From contig NZ_JARJBB010000005.1 in assembly GCF_029269835.1 (NCBI RefSeq), positions 372,001 to 436,000 of the forward strand: a stretch of 64,000 nucleotides of DNA. Reading direction: 5' to 3'. Positions within the stretch are counted from its first letter, which is position 1. Each line of letters begins with the position of its first letter. The notes beneath the pieces are model-generated. The model worked only from the letters and a program-made list of their open reading frames with translations, ran no database searches and was not told the DNA's origin. This DNA comes from Streptomyces tropicalis (GTDB taxonomy: Bacteria; Actinomycetota; Actinomycetes; Streptomycetales; Streptomycetaceae). Of the stretch, positions 43,171 through 51,562 are shown piece after piece. The translations under genes and the position numbers were made by a program.

Positions 43171-44289
43171 GTGAACGAGCGGCACCACCACGAGCACGGG
43201 CAGGGGCACGGCCACGGACCCGGGCAGGGCCACAGCCAGAGCCACCCGCACGGATCGGGGCAGGAGCACGCGCGCGACCACGAACACGGCGGCCGGGCGT
43301 GGTCCACCCTGCGGCACCGCCTCGGGCATCTGCTCACCCCCCACTCCCACGAGAGCGCCGACCGGCTCGACCCCGCGCTGGAGTCGTCCGCCCAGGGCCT
43401 GCGCGCCCTGTGGGTCTCCCTCGCGGTGCTGGGCGCCACGGCCCTGGTGCAGGCGCTGGTGGTGGCCGTCTCCGGCTCCGTGGCCCTGCTCGGCGACACG
43501 GTGCACAACGCGGCGGACGCGCTGACCGCCGTGCCGCTCGGCGTCGCCTTCGTCCTCGGCCGCAGAGCGGCCACCCGCCGGTTCACCTACGGTCTGGGCC
43601 GGGCCGAGGACCTCGCGGGTCTGGTGGTCGTGCTGACGATCGCCGCGTCGGCCGCCTTCACCGCCTGGACGTCCGCGGAGCGGCTGCTGCATCCGCGCCC
43701 GGTCCAGGAGTGGCCCGCGGTGGCCGCGGCGGCCCTGGTCGGCTTCGCGGGCAACGAGTGGGTGGCCCGCCACCGGATCCGGGTCGGCCGGCGGATCGGC
43801 TCGGCCGCGCTGGTCGCCGACGGACTGCACGCCCGGACGGACGGCTTCACCTCGCTGGCCGTGCTGCTGGGCGCCGGCGGCTCGGCCCTCGGATGGCACC
43901 TCGCGGACCCCGTCGTGGGCCTGGCCATCACGGCCGCGATCGCGCTGGTCCTGCGGGACGCGGGGCGCGAGGTCCTGCGGCGCCTGCTGGACGCGGTCGA
44001 CCCGGCTCTGGTGGACCGCGCCGAGGCAGCGCTCGCCGCGGTGCCCGGGGTCCGCGGGGTGGGCGAGCTGCGGCTGCGCTGGATCGGCCACCGGCTGCGG
44101 GCCGAGGTGGCGGTCGTCGTGGAGGGCGACCTGACGGTGCGCCGGGCGCACGAGGTGGCGGTCGACGCGGAGCACGCCCTGCTGCACGCGGTGCCGGGAC
44201 TCACCGCGGCGCTGGTGCACGCCGATCCCGCGCCGGTGCCGGGAGCGGCCGACCCTCACCGGGCCCTGGCCCACCACGCGGCGGCCTGA
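43171..44289 (+). CDS. Cation diffusion facilitator (CDF) metal efflux transporter
   Basis: 372 aa. The first 45 residues are a His-rich metal-binding segment (ERHHHEHGQGHGHG, then HSQSHPHG). Six membrane helices follow: helix 2 has LLGDTVHNAADAL and helix 5 has ADGLHARTDGFTSL, the paired HxxxD/HDxxD-type site that binds Zn2+, Cd2+, Co2+ or Fe2+. A C-terminal cytoplasmic domain follows (VRGVGELRLRWIGHRLRAEV). It exports metal in exchange for protons. GTG start with AAGGGGA upstream. Regulated by the divergent ArsR protein. Confidence 0.93.
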   Translation: MNERHHHEHGQGHGHGPGQGHSQSHPHGSGQEHARDHEHGGRAWSTLRHRLGHLLTPHSHESADRLDPALESSAQGLRALWVSLAVLGATALVQALVVAVSGSVALLGDTVHNAADALTAVPLGVAFVLGRRAATRRFTYGLGRAEDLAGLVVVLTIAASAAFTAWTSAERLLHPRPVQEWPAVAAAALVGFAGNEWVARHRIRVGRRIGSAALVADGLHARTDGFTSLAVLLGAGGSALGWHLADPVVGLAITAAIALVLRDAGREVLRRLLDAVDPALVDRAEAALAAVPGVRGVGELRLRWIGHRLRAEVAVVVEGDLTVRRAHEVAVDAEHALLHAVPGLTAALVHADPAPVPGAADPHRALAHHAAA

Positions 44290-44319
44290 GCGGCACCCCG
44301 GCGCGGGACCGGGCCGGGC

Positions 44320-44874
44320 TCAGACGCCGAGGCCGTCGACCACCTCGGCGCCCGGCAGCTCGGCGAGCGCCTTGCCGGGCACCAGCAGCTTGCCCCGCCG
44401 CCAGCCGCTGCCGACCAGGACGTACGGCAGGTCCACGACCGCCGGGTCCACGAGCAGCGGCCAGCCCGCGGGCAGTCCGATCGGCGTGATGCCGCCGTAC
44501 TCCATGCCGGTCTCTCCGGTGGCCACGTCCGCCGCCGCGAAGGACGCCTTGCGGGCGTCGAGCCGGCGGCGCACGACACCGTTGACGTCGACGCGGGCGG
44601 TGGACGGCACCAGGCACGCGGCGAGGCGTGTCTCCTGGCCGCGCCGGCCCGCGACCACCACGCAGTTCGCCGACGTGTCCAGCAGGTCGCGGCCGTAGTG
44701 CTCGACGAAGACGGCGGTGTCGGCCCACCGCGGGTCGGTCTCGACGTAGACGATCCGCTCGGCGGGGACGCTGCCGCGCCAGCCGCGCAGGGCGTCGGCG
44801 ACCGGGCCGACCAGGTCGTCGAGTCGGTCCGGGGCCGGTGCGGCGTGCTCGAAGTCTCCGATGGGTGCGCGCAT
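44320..44874 (-). CDS. YbaK/EbsC-family aminoacyl-tRNA deacylase-like protein
   Basis: 184 aa. The core NCVVVAGRRGQETRLAACLV, then RLDARKASFAAADVATGETG with the conserved Lys of the family and GGITPIGLPAGWPLLVD, matches the YbaK/ProX fold that hydrolyses mischarged tRNA. A stand-alone trans-editing role is likely; the exact amino acid is not deducible. ATG start. It lies 42 bp downstream of the XRE-cupin regulator on the same strand and may be co-transcribed with it. Confidence 0.9.
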   Translation of the reverse strand: MRAPIGDFEHAAPAPDRLDDLVGPVADALRGWRGSVPAERIVYVETDPRWADTAVFVEHYGRDLLDTSANCVVVAGRRGQETRLAACLVPSTARVDVNGVVRRRLDARKASFAAADVATGETGMEYGGITPIGLPAGWPLLVDPAVVDLPYVLVGSGWRRGKLLVPGKALAELPGAEVVDGLGV

Positions 44875-44916
44875 GGGCGCACGCTAGCAGCGGGGCGGAG
44901 CGGCCGGGTCGGTGTC

Positions 44917-45489
44917 TCAGTGCACGGGCGGGACCGAGACGGCCATGACCATGTCCATCGGCACGGCGCCCTCGTTGCCGTACACGTGCGGGGTGTTGGC
45001 CTCGAAGGAGGCGCTGGCGCCGGCCGGTACGCGGTACGGCGCCCCGTCGACGGTGAGCGTCAGCTCCCCGGCCGTGACGTGGACCAGCTCGACGGTGCCG
45101 GCGGGGTGCGGGTCGGAGGGACTGGCCTCGCCCGGCATCAGGCGCCACTCCCACATCTCCAGCGGGCCGGGGGCCTCGACGCCGGCGAGCAGCCGGTTGT
45201 AGCTGCCGGCGTCGGTGTGCCACAGCCGGACGGCCTGGTCGGCGGGGACGACGCGGACCGTCGGGCCCTGCTCGTAGTCGAGCAGGGTGGTGATGCTGAC
45301 GCCCAGGGCGTCGCCGATCTTGACGACCGTGCCGAGACTGGGGTTGGTGCGGGCCTGCTCGATCTGGATGAGCATGCCGCGGCTGACTCCGGCGCGGGCG
45401 GCGAGCGTGTCCAGGGTGAAGCCGCGCTCGGTGCGCCAGCGCTTGACGTTGCGCGCCAGGGACTGGGTCAGCAGGTCGAGGTCCGACAC
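44917..45489 (-). CDS. XRE-family regulator with a cupin domain
   Basis: 190 aa. An N-terminal HTH (LARNVKRWRTERGFTLDTLA, AGVSRGMLIQIEQARTNPSL) is fused to a C-terminal cupin (PHPAGTVELVHVTAGELTLT, VPAGASASFEANTPHVYGNE). Such one-component regulators sense small metabolites, often amino acids or polyamines. The GTG at 45489 with GGACGG upstream is preferred; a GTG at 45522 would put the start codon inside the operator-like repeat at 45516. Divergent from an EamA exporter, a typical regulator/exporter pair. Confidence 0.88.
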   Translation of the reverse strand: MSDLDLLTQSLARNVKRWRTERGFTLDTLAARAGVSRGMLIQIEQARTNPSLGTVVKIGDALGVSITTLLDYEQGPTVRVVPADQAVRLWHTDAGSYNRLLAGVEAPGPLEMWEWRLMPGEASPSDPHPAGTVELVHVTAGELTLTVDGAPYRVPAGASASFEANTPHVYGNEGAVPMDMVMAVSVPPVH

Positions 45490-45515
45490 ATTCCGTCCAA
45501 TATTCTGAATGACAG

Positions 45516-45533
45516 AGTTCACTGGTTTGAACT
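45516..45533. promoter_or_regulatory. AGTTCA-N6-TGAACT operator candidate
   Basis: Perfect 6+6 inverted repeat with a 6-nt spacer in the gap between the XRE-cupin regulator and the EamA gene. It sits 27 bp from one start and 48 bp from the other. Best guess is the binding site of the XRE regulator. Confidence 0.55.
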
Positions 45534-45581
45534 ACGGTGGGGTGCACCGGATCGTTCACCGAACTGTACTGCGAGGCCCCC

Positions 45582-46439
45582 GTGACAGCACTCTTCGCCC
45601 TGGCCACCAGCCTCTTGTGGGGCCTGGCCGACTTCGGCGGCGGGCTGCTCACCCGGCGCAGTCCCGCCCTCACGGTCGTGGTGGTCTCCCAGACCGTCGC
45701 GGCCGCCGTGCTGGGCGTGGTCGTGGCGGCCACCGACGGCTGGAGCGAGGCCGGGCCGCGGCTCTGGTTCGCGTTCGCCGCGGGCCTGGTCGGCCCGGTG
45801 GCGATGCTCTCCTTCTACAAGGCGCTGGCCCTCGGCCCGATGGGCGTGGTGTCGCCGCTCGCCACCCTGAGCGTCGCCGTGCCCGTGACCGTCGGCCTCA
45901 CACTCGGCGAGCGCCCGGCTCTGCTCCAGGTCGCGGGCATCGCGGTCGCCGTCGCGGGCGTGGTGCTCGCGGGCGGGCCGCGGCTCGGCGGCGCGGCGGT
46001 GCAGCGGCAGGCGATCTGGCTGACCCTGGTGGCCGCACTCGGCTTCGGCACGGTCTTCGCCCTGATCGCCGAGGCGTCCACGACCGTGACCGGCCTGTTC
46101 CTGGCGCTCTTCGTGCAGCGGGTGACGAACGTGGCCGCGGGCGGGACGGCGCTGTACCTCTCCGCGCGGCGCGGCACGGCGGTGCTGCCGCGCGGCGGCT
46201 TCCCCTGGCGCTCGCTGCCGGCGCTCGCCTTCGTCGGGCTCGCCGACGTGGCCGCCAACGGCACGTACTCGGTCGCCGCCCACCACGGCCCGGTCACCGT
46301 GGCCGCGGTCCTCGCCTCCCTCTACCCGGTGGTGACCGCCCTCGCCGCGCGCGGGTTCCTCCGCGAGCGCCTGCGGGCGATCCAGGCGGCCGGTGCGGGT
46401 CTGGCCCTGCTGGGGACGCTGCTCCTGGCCACCGGTTGA
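45582..46439 (+). CDS. EamA/DMT-family transporter
   Basis: 285 aa with ten membrane helices in two EamA repeats (VTALFALATSLLWGLADFGG; IWLTLVAALGFGTVFALIAE). It includes the conserved ends KALALGPMGVVSPLATL and HHGPVTVAAVLASLYPVVTA. DMT transporters export amino acids, metabolites or drugs. GTG start with GAGG upstream. Regulated most likely by the divergent XRE-cupin protein. Confidence 0.92.
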   Translation: MTALFALATSLLWGLADFGGGLLTRRSPALTVVVVSQTVAAAVLGVVVAATDGWSEAGPRLWFAFAAGLVGPVAMLSFYKALALGPMGVVSPLATLSVAVPVTVGLTLGERPALLQVAGIAVAVAGVVLAGGPRLGGAAVQRQAIWLTLVAALGFGTVFALIAEASTTVTGLFLALFVQRVTNVAAGGTALYLSARRGTAVLPRGGFPWRSLPALAFVGLADVAANGTYSVAAHHGPVTVAAVLASLYPVVTALAARGFLRERLRAIQAAGAGLALLGTLLLATG

Positions 46440-46489
46440 GGACACCCCCGGCCACCGGCTGCGAATGGAACGGCCCACGGGCCCCGGGG

Positions 46490-47311
46490 TCAGACCTCGG
46501 GCTCCAGCTCCGCGAGCCGGGCGCCGGCCGCCCGCTCCGCCACCGCCGCGCCCGTCCCGTCGAGGGCGGCGAGCCGGGCCGCGCCCTCCTCGTCCAGTGC
46601 GGCAAGCGCCGACAGCTGCTCCGACGTGACCCCGTCCGGGATCGGCTGGGGGGCGGGCGTCCGCAGCGGCGGCTGCCATCCCTCGGCGGGCGTCCAGCGC
46701 CGCACGACGCGGGCGGGCGCCCCGGCGACCACCGCATGGTCGGGCACCGCGCCGCGCACCACCGCACCCGCCGCGACCACCACGTTCCGCCCGATCCGTG
46801 CGCCCGGCAGGATCACGGCGCCGGTGCCGATCCAGCAGCCGGGCCCGATCTCCACCGGCTCCATCCGCGGCCACTGCCGGCCGATCGGCTCGTGCGGGTC
46901 GTCGTAGGAGTGGTTCGTCGAGGTGACGTACACGTACGGCCCGAAGTAGCAGTCGTTGCCGATGCTGACGGCCGTGTCGGCGATCACGTGGCTGCCGCGG
47001 CCCAGGACCACGCCGTCGCCGATGCGCAGGATGGGGTCCGGGCCGAGGTCCAGGTCGGGCATCAGGCCGGCGGTCAGGGTCACCTGCTCGGCCACGATGC
47101 AGTAGGACCCGAGGTGGATCCAGGGTTCGCCGAAGACGGTGCCGAGCGGGAAGGCGAGTCTGGTGCCCTCACCCATCGATCCGAAGCGGAACCGTCCCGG
47201 GTGCTCGTCCGACACCGAGCCCGCCCGCTGCACCCAGGCCCAGCCCGCGTGGACGGCGCGCTGGGCGAGACGACGCCGCCATGACGAGAACGCGTTCTTG
47301 CTCTTGGGCAC
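46490..47311 (-). CDS. Left-handed beta-helix acyltransferase
   Basis: 273 aa. Repeated hexapeptides (ILRIGDGVVLGRGSHVIADT, VSIGNDCYFGPYVYVTSTNH, VEIGPGCWIGTGAVILPGAR) build a left-handed beta helix of the maltose/serine O-acetyltransferase kind; NHSYDDP is where the catalytic His is expected. A C-terminal helical tail of about 60 residues (EQLSALAALDEEGAARLAAL) is an addition. GTG start (VPKSKNAFSSWRRR) with a weak site. Acceptor unknown; cell-surface sugar acetylation is possible. Confidence 0.85.
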   Translation of the reverse strand: MPKSKNAFSSWRRRLAQRAVHAGWAWVQRAGSVSDEHPGRFRFGSMGEGTRLAFPLGTVFGEPWIHLGSYCIVAEQVTLTAGLMPDLDLGPDPILRIGDGVVLGRGSHVIADTAVSIGNDCYFGPYVYVTSTNHSYDDPHEPIGRQWPRMEPVEIGPGCWIGTGAVILPGARIGRNVVVAAGAVVRGAVPDHAVVAGAPARVVRRWTPAEGWQPPLRTPAPQPIPDGVTSEQLSALAALDEEGAARLAALDGTGAAVAERAAGARLAELEPEV

Positions 47312-47423
47312 CCGCTCACGGTACTCAGCGGGGGCGCGGCCCGGCCTCCGGGAGCCCTGTGATCTTCGCCCTACCGGATGACGTAGCGTTCGGAGGCGGT
47401 ACCCGCAGCGGGAGGAGACGAGG

Positions 47424-47954
47424 ATGACGCACCACCAGGCCCTGATCACGGGCATCGGCGGCCGGGAGCCGCGCGTGGACCCGGAGGCGTTCGTGGCGCC
47501 GACGGCCACGGTCGTCGGGGACGTGGCGCTCGCCGCGGGCGCGAGCGTCTGGTACGGCGCGGTGCTGCGCGGTGACGTGGAACGGATCGCGGTGGGCGCG
47601 AGCAGCAACGTGCAGGACAACTGCACGCTGCACGCGGACCCGGGTTTCCCCGTCTCCGTGGGCGAGCGGGTCTCCATCGGCCACAACGCCGTCGTGCACG
47701 GTGCGACGGTGGAGGACGACTGCCTGGTCGGCATGGGCGCGACGGTGCTCAACGGCGCGGTGATCGGCGCCGGCTCGCTGGTCGCCGCCCAGGCGCTGGT
47801 GCCGCAGGGCATGCAGGTGCCGCCGGGTTCGCTGGTCGCGGGCGTGCCGGCCCGGGTGCGGCGCGAACTGACCGAGGAGGAGCGCCGGGGGATCACGCTC
47901 AACGGCACGATGTACGCGGACCTGGCGACGGCGCACCGGGACGTGCACGCGTAG
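47424..47954 (+). CDS. Gamma carbonic anhydrase family protein
   Basis: 176 aa left-handed beta-helix protein of the gamma-CA/YrdA family. SVWYGAVLRGDVERIAVGAS, NVQDNCTLHADPG and VSIGHNAVVHGA carry the Arg and the three metal-binding His residues. Whether it hydrates CO2 is uncertain, because many such homologues are inactive or act in other complexes. ATG preceded by GGAGGAGA. Divergent from the beta-helix acyltransferase gene. Confidence 0.92.
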   Translation: MTHHQALITGIGGREPRVDPEAFVAPTATVVGDVALAAGASVWYGAVLRGDVERIAVGASSNVQDNCTLHADPGFPVSVGERVSIGHNAVVHGATVEDDCLVGMGATVLNGAVIGAGSLVAAQALVPQGMQVPPGSLVAGVPARVRRELTEEERRGITLNGTMYADLATAHRDVHA

Positions 47955-47986
47955 GGTTCCGGCCCCCGCGGGGACGGTGGGGCCCG

Positions 47987-48640
47987 TCAGTCCCGGACGG
48001 GGACGGGCTCGGCCGCCTCGGTCTCCCGCGGGACGGTCTGCTCCTTCTTCGCCCTGCGCTTGAGGACCAGCATCGACACCAGCCCGATCAGCACGGCGGC
48101 CACCAGGCCGAGCCAGGAGAACTTCTTCAGCCAGGACTCGGCGACGATCCCGACGTAGTAGACGACGGCGGTGGTGCCGCCCGCCCAGCAGATGCCGCCG
48201 AGCACGTTGGCGACGAGGAACTTCCAGTACGGCATGCGCAGCACGCCCGCGAGGGGCCCGGCGAAGATCCGCAGCAGGGCGACGAAGCGGCCGAAGAAGA
48301 CGGCCCACATGCCCCACCTCTCGAAGGACCGCTCGGCCGTGGCCACGTGCCCCTCGCTGAAGTGGCTCGGGAACCGCCGCCCGAGCCAGGCGAGCAGCGG
48401 CCGGCCACCCCTGCGGCCGATGGCGTAGCCGATCGAGTCGCCGACGACCGCGCCCGCGGTGGCGCAGGCGCCGAGGACGACGGGGTCGATCGCGGAGTGC
48501 TGGGAGGACATCAGCGCGGCGGAGACCAGGACGATCTCGCCCGGCAGCGGGATGCCCAGGCTCTCCAGACCGATGACCAGGGCCACCATCGCGTAGACGG
48601 CGACCGCGGGTACGGAGTCGAGCCATTCCTGGACGTGCAC
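47987..48640 (-). CDS. DedA family membrane protein
   Basis: 217 aa. LESLGIPLPGEIVLVSAALM, GDSIGYAIGRRGGR, then FFGRFVALLRIFAGPLAGVL and WKFLVANVLGGICWAGGTTA are the DedA/SNARE-associated (PF09335) signature, with about five membrane segments and a basic C-terminus. DedA proteins are implicated in lipid carrier flipping and membrane homeostasis. The GTG has GAGGAA 6 nt upstream; an in-frame extension of 83 residues upstream is low-complexity and not credible. Confidence 0.92.
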   Translation of the reverse strand: MHVQEWLDSVPAVAVYAMVALVIGLESLGIPLPGEIVLVSAALMSSQHSAIDPVVLGACATAGAVVGDSIGYAIGRRGGRPLLAWLGRRFPSHFSEGHVATAERSFERWGMWAVFFGRFVALLRIFAGPLAGVLRMPYWKFLVANVLGGICWAGGTTAVVYYVGIVAESWLKKFSWLGLVAAVLIGLVSMLVLKRRAKKEQTVPRETEAAEPVPVRD

Positions 48641-49032
48641 CGCCGGTTCCTCCCCGAGTTCGCGTCCGTACGTACCGGTGGACACGCTCGGCGCGCCCCC
48701 GGGAAGCGTACCTGCTCGCCCCGGAGCGGGGCCCGGCCGACGACGCCCCGGGGCACCCGGGCGACGGGTTCCGGCCGGGAGGCGGGCGCCCGGCACGGGA
48801 TGCCTCGCTCCCACCGAGGTGGACGTCCGGCCCGGAGTCTCACGGCCCACGCACCACGCCGGCGGTTCGGTGTCCTGCCCCGTGGCCACGCGCCCGGCGC
48901 TCGGCCGGTCACCGGCCCGGGTTCGATGCGCCCCCGGGCCGATCTACCGCCGGACCGGGACCCGTGGGCCCGCGCCCGGCAGGCGTACCACCGCACTCCT
49001 CGCCGGTCCCGCCCCCGGATCGCATGACCGGC
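48641..49032. other. Gene-free stretch between dedA and the sigma-like gene
   Basis: 392 bp, extremely GC-rich, no reading frame with convincing bias. It contains the hairpin at 48913-48941 and should carry the dedA promoter near its left end. Confidence 0.5.
48913..48941. terminator. Terminator downstream of the sigma-like gene
   Basis: Perfect 9-bp stem CGGCCCGGG / CCCGGGCCG with an 11-nt loop, about 90 bp past the stop of the minus-strand 691-aa gene. The TTCGA in the loop resembles a tRNA T-loop, but no cloverleaf can be drawn. Confidence 0.55.
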
Positions 49033-51108
49033 TCACCGTCCGCACCGGATCAGCCGGTCCCGGTCGGCGACCGTCTCGTGCCGCAGCCGGGCGGCGGGGG
49101 TCCGCGGCCGGGCCACGGGTCTCCCGGCCGTCCGAAGGCCACCGCCGGGGCCCGCGGCGGAGGGGGACGGTGCTCCGTGCGCCGCGACGGGCGCACCCGG
49201 CCGGGGCGCCGACGCCCCGGACCCACGGTGCGGGGCCCGCCCGTCCGGTACGGCACCGTTGTCCGAGGCCGGTACGACACCGTTGTCCGCGGCCCGCCCG
49301 ACACCGTTGTCCGCGGACGGTACGGCTCCGGCGCCCGTGCCGGACGGCAGGGCCGCCGCGCGCCGCTCCCCCGTGGCAGCGCGCGGCGGACGCCCACCGG
49401 CGGCGGTGTCCGCCGGGCGCGACCGGACGACGGCGCCCGCCCCCCGAGCGGCGGCCGCGAGGGCGCCGTCCCGCGCGCCGAGCGCACGGGCGCAGGACGG
49501 GCCCGCCCCCGCGGCGGTCCGGACGGCACCGTCGGACGGACCGCGCGCGACGCCCGCAGTGCGGGCTCCTGCCCGGCCGGGCAGGAGCCCGCCGCGAGCG
49601 GAGGGGCTGTGGAGGACCACGGTGCCACCCGGCCGGACCGCGCAGCCGGAGCCCCGGGCGGCGAGGCGGATCAGCCGGACCGCCCGGCCCACGGCGGACT
49701 CCACCGTGTGGGCGAGGAACCGGCCGTCGCCCCGGGGCGACGGCGGCCGCGTCGGCGCGGATGCGCAACGGGCGGCCGCGGCGCCGACCGTGGCGGAGCG
49801 GTGGTCGTCACGCGTCTCGTAGGCGTCGCGGCGCCCGGAGCAGGGCTCCGCCGGGCCGTACTGGCCGGTGCGGGCGGAACGGTCCGCACCCGGGTCCGGC
49901 GCCGCCGCGCCGCGGCCGGTCCGGACGTTCCCGGCGATCGCGGCGGTGCGCGCGCCCGACTGGGCCGCGCGGACGGGTGCCGGGGATCCGTTGGACGCGG
50001 CGGACGGCGTCCCCGCCTCCCCCGTGCCCGCGTCGCGGCCGCCCACCGCGCCCCAGATGACGGGCCTGCCCGGGACACCGCGCCCGTCGGTCCAGCCCTT
50101 GACGGCCAGGACCGTGGCGAGCAGGGCCAGCGACGCGAGGCCGACCCCTACGACCAGGGCCGTCCGGTGCCGGCGCACCGGTCCGCCGCCCCCGGCCACG
50201 GCACCGCGGTGCCGTCCGCCGGGACCGGCGGCGGAGCGGAGCCGCACGGCGGACCGTGGGCGCGGCCGCGGGGGGACGGTCCGCAGGACGCGGGAGCCGA
50301 GGTAGCGGCGGGCGCCCCAGCCGAGCACGGTCTCGGCGAGCAGCAGCGGCAGGCCGTCGTCGAGGAGCCCGAACTGCTCGTCGGCGAGCCGGCAGTGGCG
50401 GCATTCCCGCACATGCCGCCGGACGTCGGGCCGTGGAGCGCCGGCCCGAAGGGACGGGACGGCGAGGATCGCGTTGTAGAAACGGCATTCACGGGTGGGC
50501 GCGAGTTGCCGGTGGGCGCGGACGCAGCCCGCCCGGAATTGCTCGCGCGCCTGCTCCAGCGCGACCGCGGCGGTATCCGCGTCCAGGGCGAGCAGCCCGG
50601 CCGGTATGGTTATGGGTTCGGCCTCGACCTCCGCGTGCCACAACAGGCATTGGGCGGAACCGGGAAGGGACTGGAAAGACCATTCCGCGAGTTGCCGCTT
50701 TTCGGAGGACACCGCACGCACCGCTCGGAGTCCGCGGCCGCCCGCCGGCCTGCGCAGTTCCGGGAGGACGACGCACGCGGCCTCGTCGGCGGCCCAGTCC
50801 CGGACCGTGTCCCGGACGGCGACGAGGAGTTGGGGCCGCAGGGCGCCGCCGGCCGCTCCTCCGCCCAGTCTCCGCAGCACCCGGTGGAATGCGGCGGTCG
50901 CCACCATAGAGGCCGAACCGCCCGCTCCGGCAAGGCAGACGGCGGCGTAGTCGTAGCTCGCGCGCCAGTGCCGGGAGAGCAGCAGGGCGACGGCGTGGTG
51001 GCCGCCGTCGGGGTCGCGCAGCCGGGCCACGAGTGCACGGTCCGACTCCTCCGGGGCGGCTCCTTGGCGGGGTGGTCGGGGAGGGCGTGGGGGGTGGGGG
51101 GTTGGCAC
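49033..51108 (-). CDS. Membrane protein fusing ECF-sigma-like helices, a zinc-finger anti-sigma motif and a long low-complexity tail
   Basis: 691 aa. Residues 20-80 (DRALVARLRDPDGGHHAVAL, MVATAAFHRVLRRL) resemble sigma region 2. Residues about 145-210 (LPGSAQCLLWHAEVEAEPIT, VALEQAREQFRAGCVRAHRQ) align well by eye with ECF sigma region 4. Then HVRECRHC supplies a zinc anti-sigma (HxxxCxxC) site, and a membrane helix (TALVVGVGLASLALLATVLA) follows near residue 310. The remaining ~360 residues are Ala/Gly/Arg/Pro-rich with a repeated 8-mer. GTG at 51108 chosen for AAGGAAAG upstream. The tail may be secreted and disordered, or a drifted reading frame. Confidence 0.75.
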   Translation of the reverse strand: MPTPHPPRPPRPPRQGAAPEESDRALVARLRDPDGGHHAVALLLSRHWRASYDYAAVCLAGAGGSASMVATAAFHRVLRRLGGGAAGGALRPQLLVAVRDTVRDWAADEAACVVLPELRRPAGGRGLRAVRAVSSEKRQLAEWSFQSLPGSAQCLLWHAEVEAEPITIPAGLLALDADTAAVALEQAREQFRAGCVRAHRQLAPTRECRFYNAILAVPSLRAGAPRPDVRRHVRECRHCRLADEQFGLLDDGLPLLLAETVLGWGARRYLGSRVLRTVPPRPRPRSAVRLRSAAGPGGRHRGAVAGGGGPVRRHRTALVVGVGLASLALLATVLAVKGWTDGRGVPGRPVIWGAVGGRDAGTGEAGTPSAASNGSPAPVRAAQSGARTAAIAGNVRTGRGAAAPDPGADRSARTGQYGPAEPCSGRRDAYETRDDHRSATVGAAAARCASAPTRPPSPRGDGRFLAHTVESAVGRAVRLIRLAARGSGCAVRPGGTVVLHSPSARGGLLPGRAGARTAGVARGPSDGAVRTAAGAGPSCARALGARDGALAAAARGAGAVVRSRPADTAAGGRPPRAATGERRAAALPSGTGAGAVPSADNGVGRAADNGVVPASDNGAVPDGRAPHRGSGASAPRPGAPVAAHGAPSPSAAGPGGGLRTAGRPVARPRTPAARLRHETVADRDRLIRCGR
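49254..49313. repeat. Three 24-bp tandem repeats
   Basis: CACCGTTGTCCG recurs at 49254, 49278 and 49302, a period of 24 bp. On the minus strand each unit encodes an octapeptide containing DNG within the low-complexity tail of the sigma-like protein. Confidence 0.75.
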
Positions 51109-51562
51109 GGAGATCTTTCCTTCCACGGTGCCGGACCGCATCCGCAGTCGTCCGGGGAAGCGCGTGCCCTCGGGTGCACACCCGTGGGCGCACCCCCGTT
51201 GGTGCAATCCTTTCGGCGCGGACCTGTGGGTGCGAGGGCGGTAGCAAATGCCGTGCAGGCCACCGCCTTTACCCCACAGGGAGGCTCACCTTGGCACACG
51301 TTACCGACCGGAAACAAGAAGTCGGAAAGGACGGTGCGGCAGATCGGTGAAAGGACACGGGGGTTACCGCGGGTATCCACATGCGTATCCCCACGCAAAG
51401 CCGAAAGGAATACTCGCACGGACCTCAATTCGCTCCGGATCAGGGGCAAACGGGACACCTCGCCACGGTTCACGCACCCCGACCCCCGGACCCCCCTCCG
51501 GGAACGACGAGGCCCCGGACGGGAGTCGCCTCCCGGCCGGGGCCTGCGTCCGCGGACTGCGC
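51109..51562. other. Region upstream of the sigma-like gene
   Basis: 454 bp. It is purine-rich and less GC-rich between about 51240 and 51460. A GGGAGG followed by TTG at 51291 opens a 19-codon reading frame (LAHVTDRKQEVGKDGAADR) to a TGA at 51348-51350; I cannot tell whether it is a real small gene. The thioesterase terminator is at the right end. Promoters for the minus-strand sigma-like gene must lie here. Confidence 0.4.
51510..51545. terminator. Terminator of the thioesterase gene
   Basis: AGGCCCCGG-a-CGGGAG tcgc CTCCCG-g-CCGGGGCCT: fifteen base pairs and one mismatch around a 4-nt loop, 18 bp past the thioesterase stop. Confidence 0.75.

Noticed and set aside
48913..48941. GGGTTCGATGC resembling a tRNA T-arm
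   Set aside because: It is part of a simple 9-bp hairpin with no cloverleaf; treated as a terminator.
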